A DNA stretch of 44,629 nucleotides from NCBI GenBank assembly GCA_007280895.1, contig QYQN01000130.1:1-44629 (forward strand), written 5' to 3'. The notes under the pieces are model-generated. The model had not been told where the DNA came from. It worked only from the letters and a program-made list of their open reading frames with translations, and did no database searches. Of the stretch, positions 10,021 to 18,953 are shown in pieces. The DNA comes from Methylococcaceae bacterium. Lineage in GTDB: Bacteria; Pseudomonadota; Gammaproteobacteria; Methylococcales; Methylomonadaceae. The stretch's first letter is position 1. Every line of letters starts with the position of its first letter. The translations under genes were made by a program, and so were the position numbers.

Positions 10021-10115
10021 TTTAATGTATTGAACGCTGATGATTTTAGTGTCAGTGCGCGGTTAAGTGAAGCTCAGCGTGAGTTTATTAAGGGTAGTTT
10101 GTGTGTTTCTGGATA

Positions 10116-10532
10116 TTAAGGTGTTTTGTGAGTTGTTGATGGGATTTCAGAGGCTATGATTGGTTTTTGGGGAAAATAGTGATAATTACTCATTGTCACA
10201 ATCTGAGTACGCAATAACCACTGAATAGTTTCTGCTTGGTTGTTCAATAAATCTGATTCAATGGGTAGTTCTTTGAAATGACATTGAGGTGACAGTGCAA
10301 TCGCAATCCAGCCTGAAATCTGATAATAACAAAGTGCCCTGGCTTGCCAAGGCCACGCCTTGAGGTTGGCGTTATGATTATCGCCTAAGTGATAGATCAG
10401 GTGAGTGGTGGTGGGGAGCCATTCTATACGGTTGTTGATTGCCGAGAAGTTGTTATGATCAAATTCTTTATGCTTATGGCGCAGCCATTTAAAAAGAATT
10501 TCGGCGGCTTTTTTCCCATGGAGTTTTTGCAT
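10116..10532 (-). CDS. Hypothetical protein downstream of dnaA
   Basis: I do not recognise this 138-residue protein. It is soluble, with no signal peptide or membrane helix. It is rich in His, Asn and Trp (LRHKHKEFDHNNF, GDNHNANLKAWPWQAR) and has a hydrophobic core stretch CYYQISGWIAIAL around residue 90. The start ATG 10532 lies 40 bp after the dnaA stop on the same strand, so it is probably cotranscribed with dnaA, in the slot where dnaN normally sits. It shows no resemblance to DnaN, RecF or GyrB. Coding status is inferred from the intact frame and operon position. Confidence 0.5.
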   Translation of the reverse strand: MQKLHGKKAAEILFKWLRHKHKEFDHNNFSAINNRIEWLPTTTHLIYHLGDNHNANLKAWPWQARALCYYQISGWIAIALSPQCHFKELPIESDLLNNQAETIQWLLRTQIVTMSNYHYFPQKPIIASEIPSTTHKTP

Positions 10533-10572
10533 ATGAAGAGTTGGCGAGGGTCAAGAAAGCCTAAAGTATAGC

Positions 10573-11883
10573 TTAAGATAAGGAGCGTAATAAATGTGCA
10601 TAATCTTCGGCAATTTTATGGTCAGTGTCTTTGAGTTCGTTGATGCGTTTGCAAGCATTAATAACAGTGGTGTGGTCGCGGCCACCAAAGGCGTTGCCAA
10701 TTTCTGGATAGCTGTGTGAGGTAAGTTCTCGGGCGAGTGACATAGCCATTTGACGTGGTCTAGTAATGGTTTGTTTACGATTCTTTGAAGATAAATCAGC
10801 TATTTTAATTTTAAAGTAGTCGGCGACTGTTTTTTGGATGTTATCAATATTGACCAATTTATCCTGCAAAGAAATTAAGTCGTGCAGTGCTTCTTTGGTG
10901 AATTCTGTAGTGATTTCTTTGCCTGTAAATTGCGCGTTTGCAATAACTCGACGTAATGCACCTTCTAAATCTCGTACATTCGATGGAATACGTTTGGCAA
11001 TAAAAAATGCAACTTCTTGAGGCAGTTTAACCTCCATGATTTCCGCTTTTTTCATTAATATGGCCGCGCGCGTTTCCATGTCTGGAGGCTCAATCGACAC
11101 AGGCAATCCCCAGCCAAATCTTGATTTTAAACGATCTTCAAGCCCTACAATTTCTTTTGGGTATTTGTCGCAGGTTAAAACAACTTGATGTTTTTTTTCT
11201 AGCAAGGAGTTAAATGTATGAAAAAACTCTTCTTGCGAGCGTTCTTTGCCGGCAAAGAATTGTATGTCATCGATAAGTAATACATCAATAGCACGGTAAA
11301 ATTGTTTAAATGAATCAATCGTGTTTTGTTGTAACGCGCGCACCATATCTTGGACAAATTTTTCTGAATGTAGATAAATGATATTTGCTGAGGCGTTGCG
11401 TTTTAATACTGCATTGCCAATTGCGTGCATCAGGTGTGTTTTGCCTAAGCCAGAGCTTCCATAAATGAGTAACGGGTTATACGTTTTTCCAATATTTTCT
11501 GCGACTTGTATTGAAGCCGCGCGTGCTAATTGATTAGATTTTCCTTCTACAAAATTATCAAAGACAAAGGCTTGATTAAGAAAGTTGGGCGTTTGTTTTT
11601 TTGTTTCATTAGGTTTTGAAATTGTTTTGTCAGGTTGGTGTGATTTTTTAGAACCAATTTCTATTGAGAGCGTGAGTTTTCCAGTAGACAATTCATGGAC
11701 GGTTTCGGTGATTTTATTTAAGTGATGTTGCTTTACCCATTCAAGTACAAATCGGTTAGGCGCAAGCAGTTTCATTTCTTTTTCATTTTCGATAGCTTGT
11801 AGTGGGCGTATCCATGTGCTGAAATCAGCGTTGGATATTTCATTTTCAAGCTTAGTAAGGCAGTTATCCCAAATTGAACTCAT
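10573..11883 (-). CDS. dnaA: Chromosomal replication initiator protein DnaA
   Basis: This 436-residue protein has all four DnaA domains. Domain I (about 1-75) carries the DnaB-interaction motif [10 protein letters not shown] short linker (about 78-100) makes it somewhat shorter than the 467-residue E. coli protein. The AAA+ domain has Walker A GSSGLGKT (142-149) and Walker B LLIDDI (202-207). Domain IV has the DnaA-box-binding signature [14 protein letters not shown] (from about 401). It is followed by an unknown gene instead of dnaN-recF-gyrB and diverges from rpmH across only 163 bp. No strong ribosome binding site precedes ATG 11883. The protein is complete. Confidence 0.98.
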   Translation of the reverse strand: MSSIWDNCLTKLENEISNADFSTWIRPLQAIENEKEMKLLAPNRFVLEWVKQHHLNKITETVHELSTGKLTLSIEIGSKKSHQPDKTISKPNETKKQTPNFLNQAFVFDNFVEGKSNQLARAASIQVAENIGKTYNPLLIYGSSGLGKTHLMHAIGNAVLKRNASANIIYLHSEKFVQDMVRALQQNTIDSFKQFYRAIDVLLIDDIQFFAGKERSQEEFFHTFNSLLEKKHQVVLTCDKYPKEIVGLEDRLKSRFGWGLPVSIEPPDMETRAAILMKKAEIMEVKLPQEVAFFIAKRIPSNVRDLEGALRRVIANAQFTGKEITTEFTKEALHDLISLQDKLVNIDNIQKTVADYFKIKIADLSSKNRKQTITRPRQMAMSLARELTSHSYPEIGNAFGGRDHTTVINACKRINELKDTDHKIAEDYAHLLRSLS

Positions 11884-11928
11884 TGATGTAAGCTAGGTAA
11901 ATTAGTGAAGGTTAAAAAGTGTTAGTTT

Positions 11929-11961
11929 GTACACTATACAGTAATGGGATGGTACACTATA
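11929..11961. repeat. Two 10-bp direct repeats between dnaA and rpmH
   Basis: GTACACTATA occurs at 11929-11938 and again at 11952-11961, a 23-bp period. On the minus strand each copy reads TATAGTGTAC, so TATAGT occurs twice with exactly 17 bp between copies and could serve as -10 elements for dnaA. The spacing of about two helical turns also fits an operator bound in tandem. Which role applies is open. Confidence 0.45.
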
Positions 11962-11964
11962 GAA

Positions 11965-11993
11965 TTGACAGGGTAAGAGCTTTATTTTATTAT
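11965..11993 (+). promoter_or_regulatory. Sigma70 promoter for the rpmH operon
   Basis: A perfect -35 TTGACA (11965-11970) is separated by exactly 17 bp from TATTAT (11988-11993), one mismatch from the TATAAT consensus. Transcription would start near 12000, about 45 bp upstream of rpmH. This is the strongest promoter seen in the window, as expected for ribosomal protein L34 and the downstream rnpA-yidD-yidC-mnmE genes. Confidence 0.8.
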
Positions 11994-12046
11994 CCAACGT
12001 CTTTTTTTATCAGTTTTTAAACACACACATTTAGGTCTAAGTAATA

Positions 12047-12181
12047 ATGAAAAGAACATATCAGCCAAGTAAAATCAAACGCGTAAGAACACATGGCTTT
12101 CGCGCAAGAATGGCAACTGTTGGTGGCAGAAACGTAATTAATGCACGTAGATCGAAAGGACGTCATAAATTAACTGTTTAG
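12047..12181 (+). CDS. rpmH: 50S ribosomal protein L34
   Basis: This short gene encodes 44 residues, beginning [18 protein letters not shown] and ending GRHKLTV, the standard L34 sequence rich in Arg and Lys. L34 is a small basic protein of the large ribosomal subunit. It sits behind a near-consensus promoter and 10 bp upstream of rnpA, the classic rpmH-rnpA pairing. Confidence 0.98.
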   Translation: MKRTYQPSKIKRVRTHGFRARMATVGGRNVINARRSKGRHKLTV

Positions 12182-12191
12182 TTTTTAGCGT

Positions 12192-12557
12192 GTGACAGAC
12201 AATAATTTTTGTTTTACTTCACAGTTTCGTTTAAAAAAACCGGAAGAGTATAAAAAAGTGTTTGCTAAGCCAATAAAATCTAGTGATGAGTATTTTACTC
12301 TATTGGCAATAAAAAACGATTTAGATCATCCAAGATTGGGTTTAGCAATTGCTAAAAAGAATATAAAGAAAGCGGTTCATAGGAATTTGATAAAGCGTAC
12401 TGTTAGAGAGAATTTTAGGTTGCAAAAAAACTTAGGGAGTATTGATATAGTTGTTTTAGCACGCAAGGAAGCTGTTGATGTTCCGCTTGATTTATTAAGA
12501 AAGTCATTGGCAAAGCACTGGCTTAGGTTGGTAACCCGATGCGCTTCTTATTCATAG
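12192..12557 (+). CDS. rnpA: Ribonuclease P protein component
   Basis: The product is 121 residues, a normal RnpA length. This basic protein assists the RNase P RNA in 5' maturation of tRNA precursors. The RNR signature is visible as [13 protein letters not shown] (about 74-86), with [13 protein letters not shown] near the N-terminus and [13 protein letters not shown] before the motif. The start is GTG at 12192, and no convincing ribosome binding site precedes it, so translation may be coupled to rpmH. The end overlaps yidD by 19 bp. Confidence 0.95.
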   Translation: MTDNNFCFTSQFRLKKPEEYKKVFAKPIKSSDEYFTLLAIKNDLDHPRLGLAIAKKNIKKAVHRNLIKRTVRENFRLQKNLGSIDIVVLARKEAVDVPLDLLRKSLAKHWLRLVTRCASYS

Positions 12558-12772
12558 TAATAATAAAGTTTTATAGATACTTTATTAGCCCTTTACTTGG
12601 ATCAAATTGTCGCTTTTATCCAAGCTGCTCAAATTATTCTTTAGAAGCATTTCAGCGTTTCGGTACAGTGATTGGTCTCTATTTAACTATTAAAAGAATA
12701 ATAAAGTGTCACCCTTTTCATAAGGGTGGTATTGACCCGGTTCCAGAAAAATTTGGTAATAAGAATGGATAA
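12539..12772 (+). CDS. yidD: Membrane protein insertion efficiency factor YidD
   Basis: The product is 77 residues. The family signature is clear: [27 protein letters not shown] with the conserved cysteines, followed by [14 protein letters not shown]. YidD is a small membrane-associated protein encoded between rnpA and yidC that helps YidC-dependent insertion. It overlaps rnpA by 19 bp and yidC by 8 bp, so the three are translationally linked. Confidence 0.96.
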   Translation: MRFLFIVIIKFYRYFISPLLGSNCRFYPSCSNYSLEAFQRFGTVIGLYLTIKRIIKCHPFHKGGIDPVPEKFGNKNG

Positions 12773-14501
12773 TTTAAGATTTATATTAATTGTAGTGTTT
12801 GCCATGTTGTTGTTGTTATTGACGCAAGCTTGGGAGCAAGATTATGGCGAAAAAACTCAAGTTGCTACGGTCGCTGCAACGGATGGTGTAGACGCGGCTG
12901 GAGTTCCTGCATCACTTTCTTCTACCGAACCTTCAGCTGTACCAGCAACTCCTGGTGCTCAAGACTTACATGTTGCCGCCATTGCCCTCCCTGTTGATAA
13001 CTCAAAAGTGATCACGATTACGACTGATGTAATTCGTCTTGAGATTGATACTCATGGCGGCACAGTGCGGCAGCTGGATTTACTTACCTATCCTATTCAA
13101 CGTGATAACTCATTTGTGAATCAATTGCGTCAATGGGTTGGTTTGAGTGTGGCAGAAAAAAATCATGCACCAGTCAGATTATTTAATCCTGAGCTTGATA
13201 AGTTATTTTTAGCTCAAAATGGCTTAATCTCAGGTAAGGGGATGGCCGTTGGGCCAACGCATGAATCTTTCTTTGAGGCTAAACAAGCATCGTATCAGTT
13301 GGCGCAGGGGCAAGATTCCTTAGTCGTACCTTTAATTTGGACTGATAATAAGGGTTTAAAGGTCAATAAAACCTTCACTTTTACGCGTGGAAGTTTTGCT
13401 ATTACAGTTCAACAAGAAATTGTTAATGCCACAGGTAAGGAGTGGGTGGGTAGGCAGTACAGTCAGTTATTAAGAGTGCCTTACGAAGAAAATAAGAGTA
13501 GTTTTTTAATGGGTGGAATGCGTGCTTTTGATGGTGGTGTTATTTATACGCAAAAAGATAAATATCAAAAAATAAGTTTCAGTGATATGGAGGATAGTAA
13601 TTTGGATGTGGCTTCCCAAGCAGGATGGGCAGCGATGATTCAACATTATTTTGCTTCAGCATGGATTCCGCCAGCAGATCAAGAAAACCATTATTACACC
13701 AAGAAGTTGCCAGATGGACGTTATGTTATTGGTTCGTATTCGTCTGAAGTTGTTGTTGAAAATGCCAGTTCCGTGCAATTGGTGACCAAGTTGTTTGCAG
13801 GGCCTAAAATTCAGCCTGTAATGGAAAATATTGCGCCTGGATTAGAGCTAACAGTTGATTACAGCGTCTTAACATTTATTGGAAAGCCTATTTATTGGTT
13901 ATTAAATCAGATACATAATCTATTTGGTAACTGGGGGTTGGCAATTATTGGTGTGACTTTATGCATTAAATTGCTCTTTTTCCCTTTGTCCCAAGCAAGC
14001 TTTAAGTCAATGGCGAAAATGCGCAATATTCAGCCCTTGTTAAAAGATCTTCAAGAGCGTTATAAAGACGATAGAATGCGTTTTAATAATGAAATGATGG
14101 CTTTATACAAAAGAGAAAAAGTCAATCCACTAGGTGGCTGTTTGCCGGTGTTAGTGCAAATCCCTGTGTTTATGTGTCTTTATTGGGTGTTAAGTGAAAC
14201 AGTTGAATTTAGGCAAGCGCCCTTTTTATTCTGGATACAAGATTTATCTGTAGAAGATCCTTTTTATATTTTGCCATTAATCATGGGCGTAACGATGAAG
14301 ATTCAGCAGAGTTTAAATCCTGCGCCAATTGATCCGATTCAGGCCAAAGTGATGAAAATGTTCCCACTTGTATTTACTGTGTTCTTTTTATTTTTTCCTG
14401 CGGGTTTAGTTTTATATTGGGTTATTAACAATACTCTATCTATTCTTCAGCAGTGGTATATAACAAAAACTATCACAAAAACTATCACTAAAGCTTCATA
14501 G
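12765..14501 (+). CDS. yidC: Membrane protein insertase YidC
   Basis: This 578-residue protein inserts and folds inner-membrane proteins, alone or with SecYEG. The N-terminus [11 protein letters not shown]...QAWEQDYG matches the family's first membrane helix. A large periplasmic beta domain follows (about 60-340), then the conserved C-terminal bundle ([57 protein letters not shown]). ATG 12765 is chosen by comparison with the family and overlaps the end of yidD. The extreme C-terminus carries a short duplicated 12-base unit (14463-14486) that gives [10 protein letters not shown]; this is minor and in frame. Confidence 0.97.
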   Translation: MDNLRFILIVVFAMLLLLLTQAWEQDYGEKTQVATVAATDGVDAAGVPASLSSTEPSAVPATPGAQDLHVAAIALPVDNSKVITITTDVIRLEIDTHGGTVRQLDLLTYPIQRDNSFVNQLRQWVGLSVAEKNHAPVRLFNPELDKLFLAQNGLISGKGMAVGPTHESFFEAKQASYQLAQGQDSLVVPLIWTDNKGLKVNKTFTFTRGSFAITVQQEIVNATGKEWVGRQYSQLLRVPYEENKSSFLMGGMRAFDGGVIYTQKDKYQKISFSDMEDSNLDVASQAGWAAMIQHYFASAWIPPADQENHYYTKKLPDGRYVIGSYSSEVVVENASSVQLVTKLFAGPKIQPVMENIAPGLELTVDYSVLTFIGKPIYWLLNQIHNLFGNWGLAIIGVTLCIKLLFFPLSQASFKSMAKMRNIQPLLKDLQERYKDDRMRFNNEMMALYKREKVNPLGGCLPVLVQIPVFMCLYWVLSETVEFRQAPFLFWIQDLSVEDPFYILPLIMGVTMKIQQSLNPAPIDPIQAKVMKMFPLVFTVFFLFFPAGLVLYWVINNTLSILQQWYITKTITKTITKAS

Positions 14502-14514
14502 GTCATACAGTCAA

Positions 14515-15852
14515 TTGATTAGTTCTGATACGATAGCTGCAATTGCAACGCCTTCTGGAAATGGGGGCGTAGGTATTATTCGAATTTCTGGAAGCTTGGT
14601 TAACGATATTGCTAGGCAACTCTTAGCTAAACCGTTGCAGTCTAGGGTTGCTACTTTTGCAGATTTTTTAACAATAGATGGGGTAATCATTGATTCTGGG
14701 ATTGCTTTATACTTTCCAGCACCACATTCCTATACAGGGGAGCATGTTTTAGAGTTGCAAGGGCATGGTGGTGTTGTCGTTCTTGATATGCTGCTTACAC
14801 GAGTGCTTGATTTGGGTGCTCGTCTTGCAAGACCAGGTGAATTTACAGAGCGGGCTTTTTTAAATAATAAAATTGATTTGCTTCAGGCCGAAGCAATAGC
14901 CGATTTAATTCAGAGCCGTTCAATGCAGTCAGTGCGCTCTGCTCAGCACTCTTTGCAAGGCGTTTTTTCAGAGCAGATTAATGCTTTGGTCGAAGAGCTA
15001 ACTGAGCTAAGAGTTTATGTTGAAGCTGCAATTGATTTTGTAGATGAAGAGATTGATTTTTTAACTGAAGGGACAGTTGAAAAAAAAATGAATAGTCTGT
15101 TAGGGCGGTTACAGCAAATTCACAAAAATGCTTTTCAGGGAAAATTATTAAGAGATGGTATAAACGTTGTTTTAGCAGGCAAGCCTAATGTCGGCAAATC
15201 CAGTTTGTTAAATACCTTGGCTGGGTCTGATGCGGCCATTGTATCTGAATTCGCAGGCACCACTCGTGATGTACTGAGAGAACAGGTAAGTATTGATGGT
15301 TTGTCATTAAATATCATAGACACAGCAGGATTAAGAGACAGTTCTAATGTTATTGAGCAAGAAGGTATTCGTCGTGCTTACGGCGAAATGCAGAAAGCTG
15401 ATTTAATTATTATGCTACACGATATTTGTGAATCTGAGAATGAGCATTTGCATGTTGAGTTTTCTCAAGATATTCCTGTGATGAATGTTTTTAATAAAAT
15501 AGATTTAGTTGGGTTAATGCCTAAAATTGTAGAAAATGGGCATGGCTCATCTTGTTACCTTTCAATAAAATCGGGTGCTGGGGTAGATTTATTTATTCAT
15601 TTGTTAAAAAAATTAGTTGGATTTAATAGTGAAGAAAATCTTTTTATTGCGAGACGGCGTCATGTTGAAGCGTTAAAAGCTAGTATGTTGTGTATTGATA
15701 GTGCCTTAGCGCAAATGAATAGCTCTATTGCAGGTGAATTAATTGCCGAAGATTTGCGTCAAGCACAGCGCTGTTTGTCAGAAATTACTGGTGAAGTTAC
15801 TTCAGATGACTTGCTGGGAGATATTTTTGCAAATTTCTGTATTGGCAAATAA
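14515..15852 (+). CDS. mnmE: tRNA uridine-5-carboxymethylaminomethyl modification GTPase
   Basis: This 445-residue protein acts with MnmG to make the cmnm5 modification at wobble uridine 34. The N-terminal tetrahydrofolate-binding domain begins SDTIAAIATPSGNGGVGIIR. The G domain has G1 GKPNVGKSS (about 222), GTTRD, DTAGLRD and NKID. The helical domain ends with the invariant C-terminal FCIGK, whose cysteine is needed for the reaction. The start codon is TTG at 14515, an uncommon choice, 13 bp after the yidC stop. It closes the rpmH-rnpA-yidD-yidC-mnmE cluster. Confidence 0.97.
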   Translation: MISSDTIAAIATPSGNGGVGIIRISGSLVNDIARQLLAKPLQSRVATFADFLTIDGVIIDSGIALYFPAPHSYTGEHVLELQGHGGVVVLDMLLTRVLDLGARLARPGEFTERAFLNNKIDLLQAEAIADLIQSRSMQSVRSAQHSLQGVFSEQINALVEELTELRVYVEAAIDFVDEEIDFLTEGTVEKKMNSLLGRLQQIHKNAFQGKLLRDGINVVLAGKPNVGKSSLLNTLAGSDAAIVSEFAGTTRDVLREQVSIDGLSLNIIDTAGLRDSSNVIEQEGIRRAYGEMQKADLIIMLHDICESENEHLHVEFSQDIPVMNVFNKIDLVGLMPKIVENGHGSSCYLSIKSGAGVDLFIHLLKKLVGFNSEENLFIARRRHVEALKASMLCIDSALAQMNSSIAGELIAEDLRQAQRCLSEITGEVTSDDLLGDIFANFCIGK

Positions 15853-16009
15853 TATTTCGTCTAAATAATATTTGTGTGTTTTTTTTGTTTGAAATTAGTA
15901 TTAATCACGTGTCTAGGTAGGCTTAGTTTAAGCGTAATAACGCTTGCTTACTATTAGATATTCTGCTAAAAATGCGCGGCTTTAATTAATCTTGTCTTGG
16001 AGTGAATGG

Positions 16010-16450
16010 ATGACAGAAGGTTCTAAAACAAAAACTGGGGCATCGCCTTTTACGTTTACGCCATATATTGAAGTTGACGGCGAAGAGTATATGAATGAGG
16101 CTCAGCTCAAACATTTTGAAAATATACTTAGAAATTGGAAAGCTGAGTTAATGCATGAGGTTGATCGTACGGTACACCACATGCAAACAGATGCGGCAAA
16201 TTTTCCTGATCCAAATGATAGAGCCACTCAGGAATCTGAATTTAGTTTGGAATTAAGGACACGCGATCGTGAACGTCGATTAATTAAAAAAATTGATGAA
16301 GCATTAAAAGAAATAGAATCGGGTGATTATGGCTTTTGTGAGTCTTGTGGTATCGAGATTGGTATTCGACGTCTTGAAGCAAGACCTACTGCAACACTAT
16401 GTATCGATTGTAAGACTTTAGATGAAATTCGTGAAAAACAAATGGGCTAG
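16010..16450 (+). CDS. dksA: DksA-type RNA polymerase-binding transcription factor
   Basis: The product is 146 residues. A coiled-coil region (about 35-100, rich in Glu, Arg and Lys, including [13 protein letters not shown] and [12 protein letters not shown]) precedes a four-cysteine zinc finger: CESC, then 17 residues, then CIDC. This is the DksA/TraR layout, and the length is close to E. coli DksA (151). DksA enters the RNA polymerase secondary channel and works with ppGpp. The ATG at 16010 is preferred over an upstream TTG at 15992 because GGAG (15999-16002) sits 7 bp before it. The dksA-gluQ pairing is conserved in gammaproteobacteria and supports true DksA. Confidence 0.93.
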   Translation: MTEGSKTKTGASPFTFTPYIEVDGEEYMNEAQLKHFENILRNWKAELMHEVDRTVHHMQTDAANFPDPNDRATQESEFSLELRTRDRERRLIKKIDEALKEIESGDYGFCESCGIEIGIRRLEARPTATLCIDCKTLDEIREKQMG

Positions 16451-16471
16451 CTGGAATAACAGCTAAATGTT

Positions 16472-17356
16472 GTGGCGGAAAAGCAAAATGTAATCGGTAG
16501 ATTTGCACCTTCTCCAACAGGAACATTGCATCTAGGATCATTGTATACCGCTTTAGCTAGTTACTTAGATGTTAGGAGCAAGCAAGGGCAGTGGTTGCTT
16601 CGTATTGATGATATTGATTGTAGTCGAAATGTAGACGGTGCAAGTTCGGCTATTTTGTATGCGTTAGACGCGTTAGGTTTGCATTGGGATGCTGATGTGG
16701 TTTATCAAAGTCAGCATCATGAGTATTATGAAGCTGCATTTATGCAGTTGAGCAACAATAACATGGTTTATCGTTGTACGTGTAGTCGAAAAAATATCGA
16801 TGCGTTAATTTATCCGGGCAGTTGTAGAGAAAAAGTTGTGTTAGATGTTATGTCTTATGCCTGGCGACTAAAAACAGATCAACGCATAATTAGTTTTTAT
16901 GATGAAGGTCAGGGACTTATTCATCATGCTCTTGATACTCAGCACGGTGATTTTATTATTAAACGAAAAGATCGGTTGTTTGCGTATCAATTGGCAGTAG
17001 TGGTTGATGATTATCTACAAGGCGTTACTCATGTAATGCGTGGTTGTGATTTGATTGATTCAACGCCTAAACAGATTTATTTACAATCACTTTTGAATCT
17101 AGCTCAACCTTGCTATCATCATCTTCCAATTCTTGTCGATTCTTTCGGTGCTAAGTTAAGCAAACAAACACGTGCACCCGTTGTCGATTTAACTAATCCA
17201 GAATGGGTGCTTTTTAGGTTGTTGGGGTTATTGAGTCAAAACCCTCCCGCTGTCTTGGCTAAGGCTTCTGTTTCAGAAATACTGCAATGGGCGATAAGTA
17301 ATTGGCAGCCACATGTTTTAATAGGTTTACAGGCAATCAAGCTAAATAAATGTTAG
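16472..17356 (+). CDS. gluQ: Glutamyl-Q tRNA(Asp) synthetase
   Basis: The product is 294 residues. It resembles the catalytic half of glutamyl-tRNA synthetase and lacks an anticodon-binding domain, as GluQ-RS does. It attaches glutamate to queuosine 34 of tRNA-Asp. Seen motifs are the HIGH-type PSPTGTLHLGSL at the N-terminus, a cysteine cluster (CTCS...C) that binds zinc, and KLSKQ as the KMSKS counterpart. The start is GTG at 16472. It lies 21 bp after dksA and its end overlaps the convergent apaH gene by 15 bp. Confidence 0.95.
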   Translation: MAEKQNVIGRFAPSPTGTLHLGSLYTALASYLDVRSKQGQWLLRIDDIDCSRNVDGASSAILYALDALGLHWDADVVYQSQHHEYYEAAFMQLSNNNMVYRCTCSRKNIDALIYPGSCREKVVLDVMSYAWRLKTDQRIISFYDEGQGLIHHALDTQHGDFIIKRKDRLFAYQLAVVVDDYLQGVTHVMRGCDLIDSTPKQIYLQSLLNLAQPCYHHLPILVDSFGAKLSKQTRAPVVDLTNPEWVLFRLLGLLSQNPPAVLAKASVSEILQWAISNWQPHVLIGLQAIKLNKC

Positions 17357-18196
17357 CGTGGTCGTTTGATAGTTTTTATTGGCTTTTTTTGTTGTTGGGC
17401 AATCAATACTGATGCGTTGAATGGGGGTGGATAATTTAAGTGCTGTGAGTTGTCCACCCCATAAACAGCCAGTATCAATTGCATAACAATTAGATCCTTC
17501 ATAGTAGCCTAAAGTTGACCAATGCCCGAAAATGATTTTCATGTTTGCGCTTTTTCTATTAGGTAGCGTAAACCATGGCATGAGTTCTTCAGGTTGTGTT
17601 CCTATTGGCCCTGTATTATTGAAATCCAATCGCCCAGAGGCATCGCAATATCTCATGCGCGTAAAGCAATTGATGATAAATCGTAACTTGGCTGTGCCTT
17701 TTAAGTTGGGTGTCCACTGATTCGGTTTGTTGCCATACATCTGTTGCAATAATAGTTCATAATTAGGACCTTGTAAGACATTTTCTACTAGTAAGGCCAT
17801 GCGTTGCGTGGTCTTAAAATCCCATTGCGGTGGAAGTCCTGCATGAATCATGCAAAAGTCATTATTGGTGTAAAAGAGCGGTTGATGTCTAAGCCAGTGG
17901 ATAAGTTCGTCACGGTCAGGAGCTTCTAAAATTGACGTGAGGGAATCTTTTTTAGTGCTAGTCTTCGTTGCACTTGCTGCGGCAAGTAAATGCATATCAT
18001 GGTTGCCCAATACCGTAATTGCAGATGTACCTAAGTTTTTTACAAAGCGTAAGGTTTCCAGAGATTTTGGGCCACGATTAACTAAGTCTCCTGCAAACCA
18101 AATACAATCTTCCTGTGGATTAAATTGAATTTTATCCAGAAGTACTTGAAGTTCATCAAAACAACCTTGAATATCCCCGATTGCATAAATTGACAT
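17342..18196 (-). CDS. apaH: Bis(5'-nucleosyl)-tetraphosphatase, symmetrical
   Basis: The product is 284 residues, the standard ApaH length. It splits Ap4A into two ADP. Metallophosphatase motifs are visible in order: GDIQGC (7-12), GDLVNRG (36-42), GNHD (66-69) and later HAGLPP and FGHWSTLG. ATG 18196 follows apaG by 5 bp, so the two are coupled as in E. coli apaG-apaH. The 3' end runs 15 bp into gluQ on the opposite strand. Confidence 0.97.
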   Translation of the reverse strand: MSIYAIGDIQGCFDELQVLLDKIQFNPQEDCIWFAGDLVNRGPKSLETLRFVKNLGTSAITVLGNHDMHLLAAASATKTSTKKDSLTSILEAPDRDELIHWLRHQPLFYTNNDFCMIHAGLPPQWDFKTTQRMALLVENVLQGPNYELLLQQMYGNKPNQWTPNLKGTAKLRFIINCFTRMRYCDASGRLDFNNTGPIGTQPEELMPWFTLPNRKSANMKIIFGHWSTLGYYEGSNCYAIDTGCLWGGQLTALKLSTPIQRISIDCPTTKKANKNYQTTTLTFI

Positions 18197-18201
18197 TAGT
18201 T

Positions 18202-18585
18202 TTAGTGTAAAGTTCTAGGGATGGACAGGGTGAATTTAGGGATAGGCACTACAAAATTTTCGCCGTCATCAGATTGCATTGTATAGCTACCTTCCATAGT
18301 GCCAACAACCGACTCAATGCTTGCGCCACTGGTGTAAGTGAAGCTTTCGCCTGGTTTTAAGTGTGGCTGTTCTCCTACAACACCGACGCCGTGCACTTCT
18401 TGCGTTTTGCCATTGGCATCGTTAATTAGCCAAGTTCTGTTGAGTAATTTAGCCGCTACTGAACCTTTGTTAGTGATTGTTATTGTATAAGCAAAGGTAT
18501 AACGATTTAATTCAGGAAAAGACTGGCTTTCTAAATAGTGAGGTACTGCGTGTATCATGATGTTATATTTTTTGTTCATTACCAT
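18202..18585 (-). CDS. apaG: ApaG protein (Co2+/Mg2+ efflux family name)
   Basis: The product is 127 residues, the usual ApaG (DUF525) length. Family features are visible: YTITITNKGSVAAKLLNRTWLI, the glycine-rich GVGVVGEQPHLKPGESFTYTSG, and GSYTM near the C-terminus. The fold is fibronectin type III-like and the biochemical role is unsettled. It is the first gene of apaG-apaH. Either ATG 18585 or ATG 18579 could be the start, and neither has a clear ribosome binding site. Confidence 0.93.
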   Translation of the reverse strand: MVMNKKYNIMIHAVPHYLESQSFPELNRYTFAYTITITNKGSVAAKLLNRTWLINDANGKTQEVHGVGVVGEQPHLKPGESFTYTSGASIESVVGTMEGSYTMQSDDGENFVVPIPKFTLSIPRTLH

Positions 18586-18953
18586 TATAAAAGAAATAAA
18601 AAAAACTAGATTATTTCAACGTAAATGAATGGTAAAGGCAAGCATAGGATTCGAGAATTATAAATCTGCTTTAAAAACAATTTATAGCTAGTGATGACGA
18701 AAGCTGAAATTTAAAGCAAAAAAAAAGGCGGTAAAAACCGCCAGAGAGTATTAGGAAGGATATAACGCAACTTTTAGCTAATTGGATAATAAATATCCTC
18801 TAAAGTTAGGATAATCATATCAATGCTGGAGGCAATTAAAAATGTGGCATATTGTCGCAGTATCAGTGTTTACGCTGTTAATTGCGTAAAATAGGCAGCA
18901 GGTATTTCTGGTGGTATTATTTTGATTAATTAATAGTAGGACATGTAACAAAA
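18586..18953. other. 368-bp intergenic region, apaG / histidine kinase
   Basis: No protein gene is visible. The notable element is an intrinsic terminator on the minus strand (18718-18742, listed separately) that lies upstream of apaG. To its right are the 15-base palindrome-like GGATAATAAATATCC (18784-18798) and further GGATA motifs. On the plus strand TATTAT at 18915-18920 could be the -10 of the kinase gene, with a weak -35. A minus-strand small RNA or an apaG leader may occupy about 18718-18940. Confidence 0.4.
18718..18742 (-). terminator. Intrinsic terminator (minus strand), apparently without a gene
   Basis: GGCGGT and ACCGCC (18727-18742) form a 6-bp GC-rich stem with a 4-base loop. 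On the minus strand nine consecutive T residues follow immediately (18726-18718), which is a textbook intrinsic terminator. No protein gene on the minus strand lies to its right before the divergent kinase gene, so the transcript it ends must be non-coding or an apaG leader. Confidence 0.75.

Noticed and set aside
11990-11998. Possible DnaA box (TTATCCAAC) and oriC between dnaA and rpmH
   Set aside because: Two of the nine bases differ from consensus, no cluster is present, the gap is only 163 bp, and the sequence is explained by the rpmH -10 element.
15930-15945. Hairpin AAGCG-N6-CGCTT after mnmE as a terminator
   Set aside because: The 5-bp stem is weak and no T-run follows.
16448-16465. 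Hairpin TAGCTG-N6-CAGCTA between dksA and gluQ
   Set aside because: It has a 6-bp AT-rich stem without T-run and overlaps the dksA stop; probably chance.
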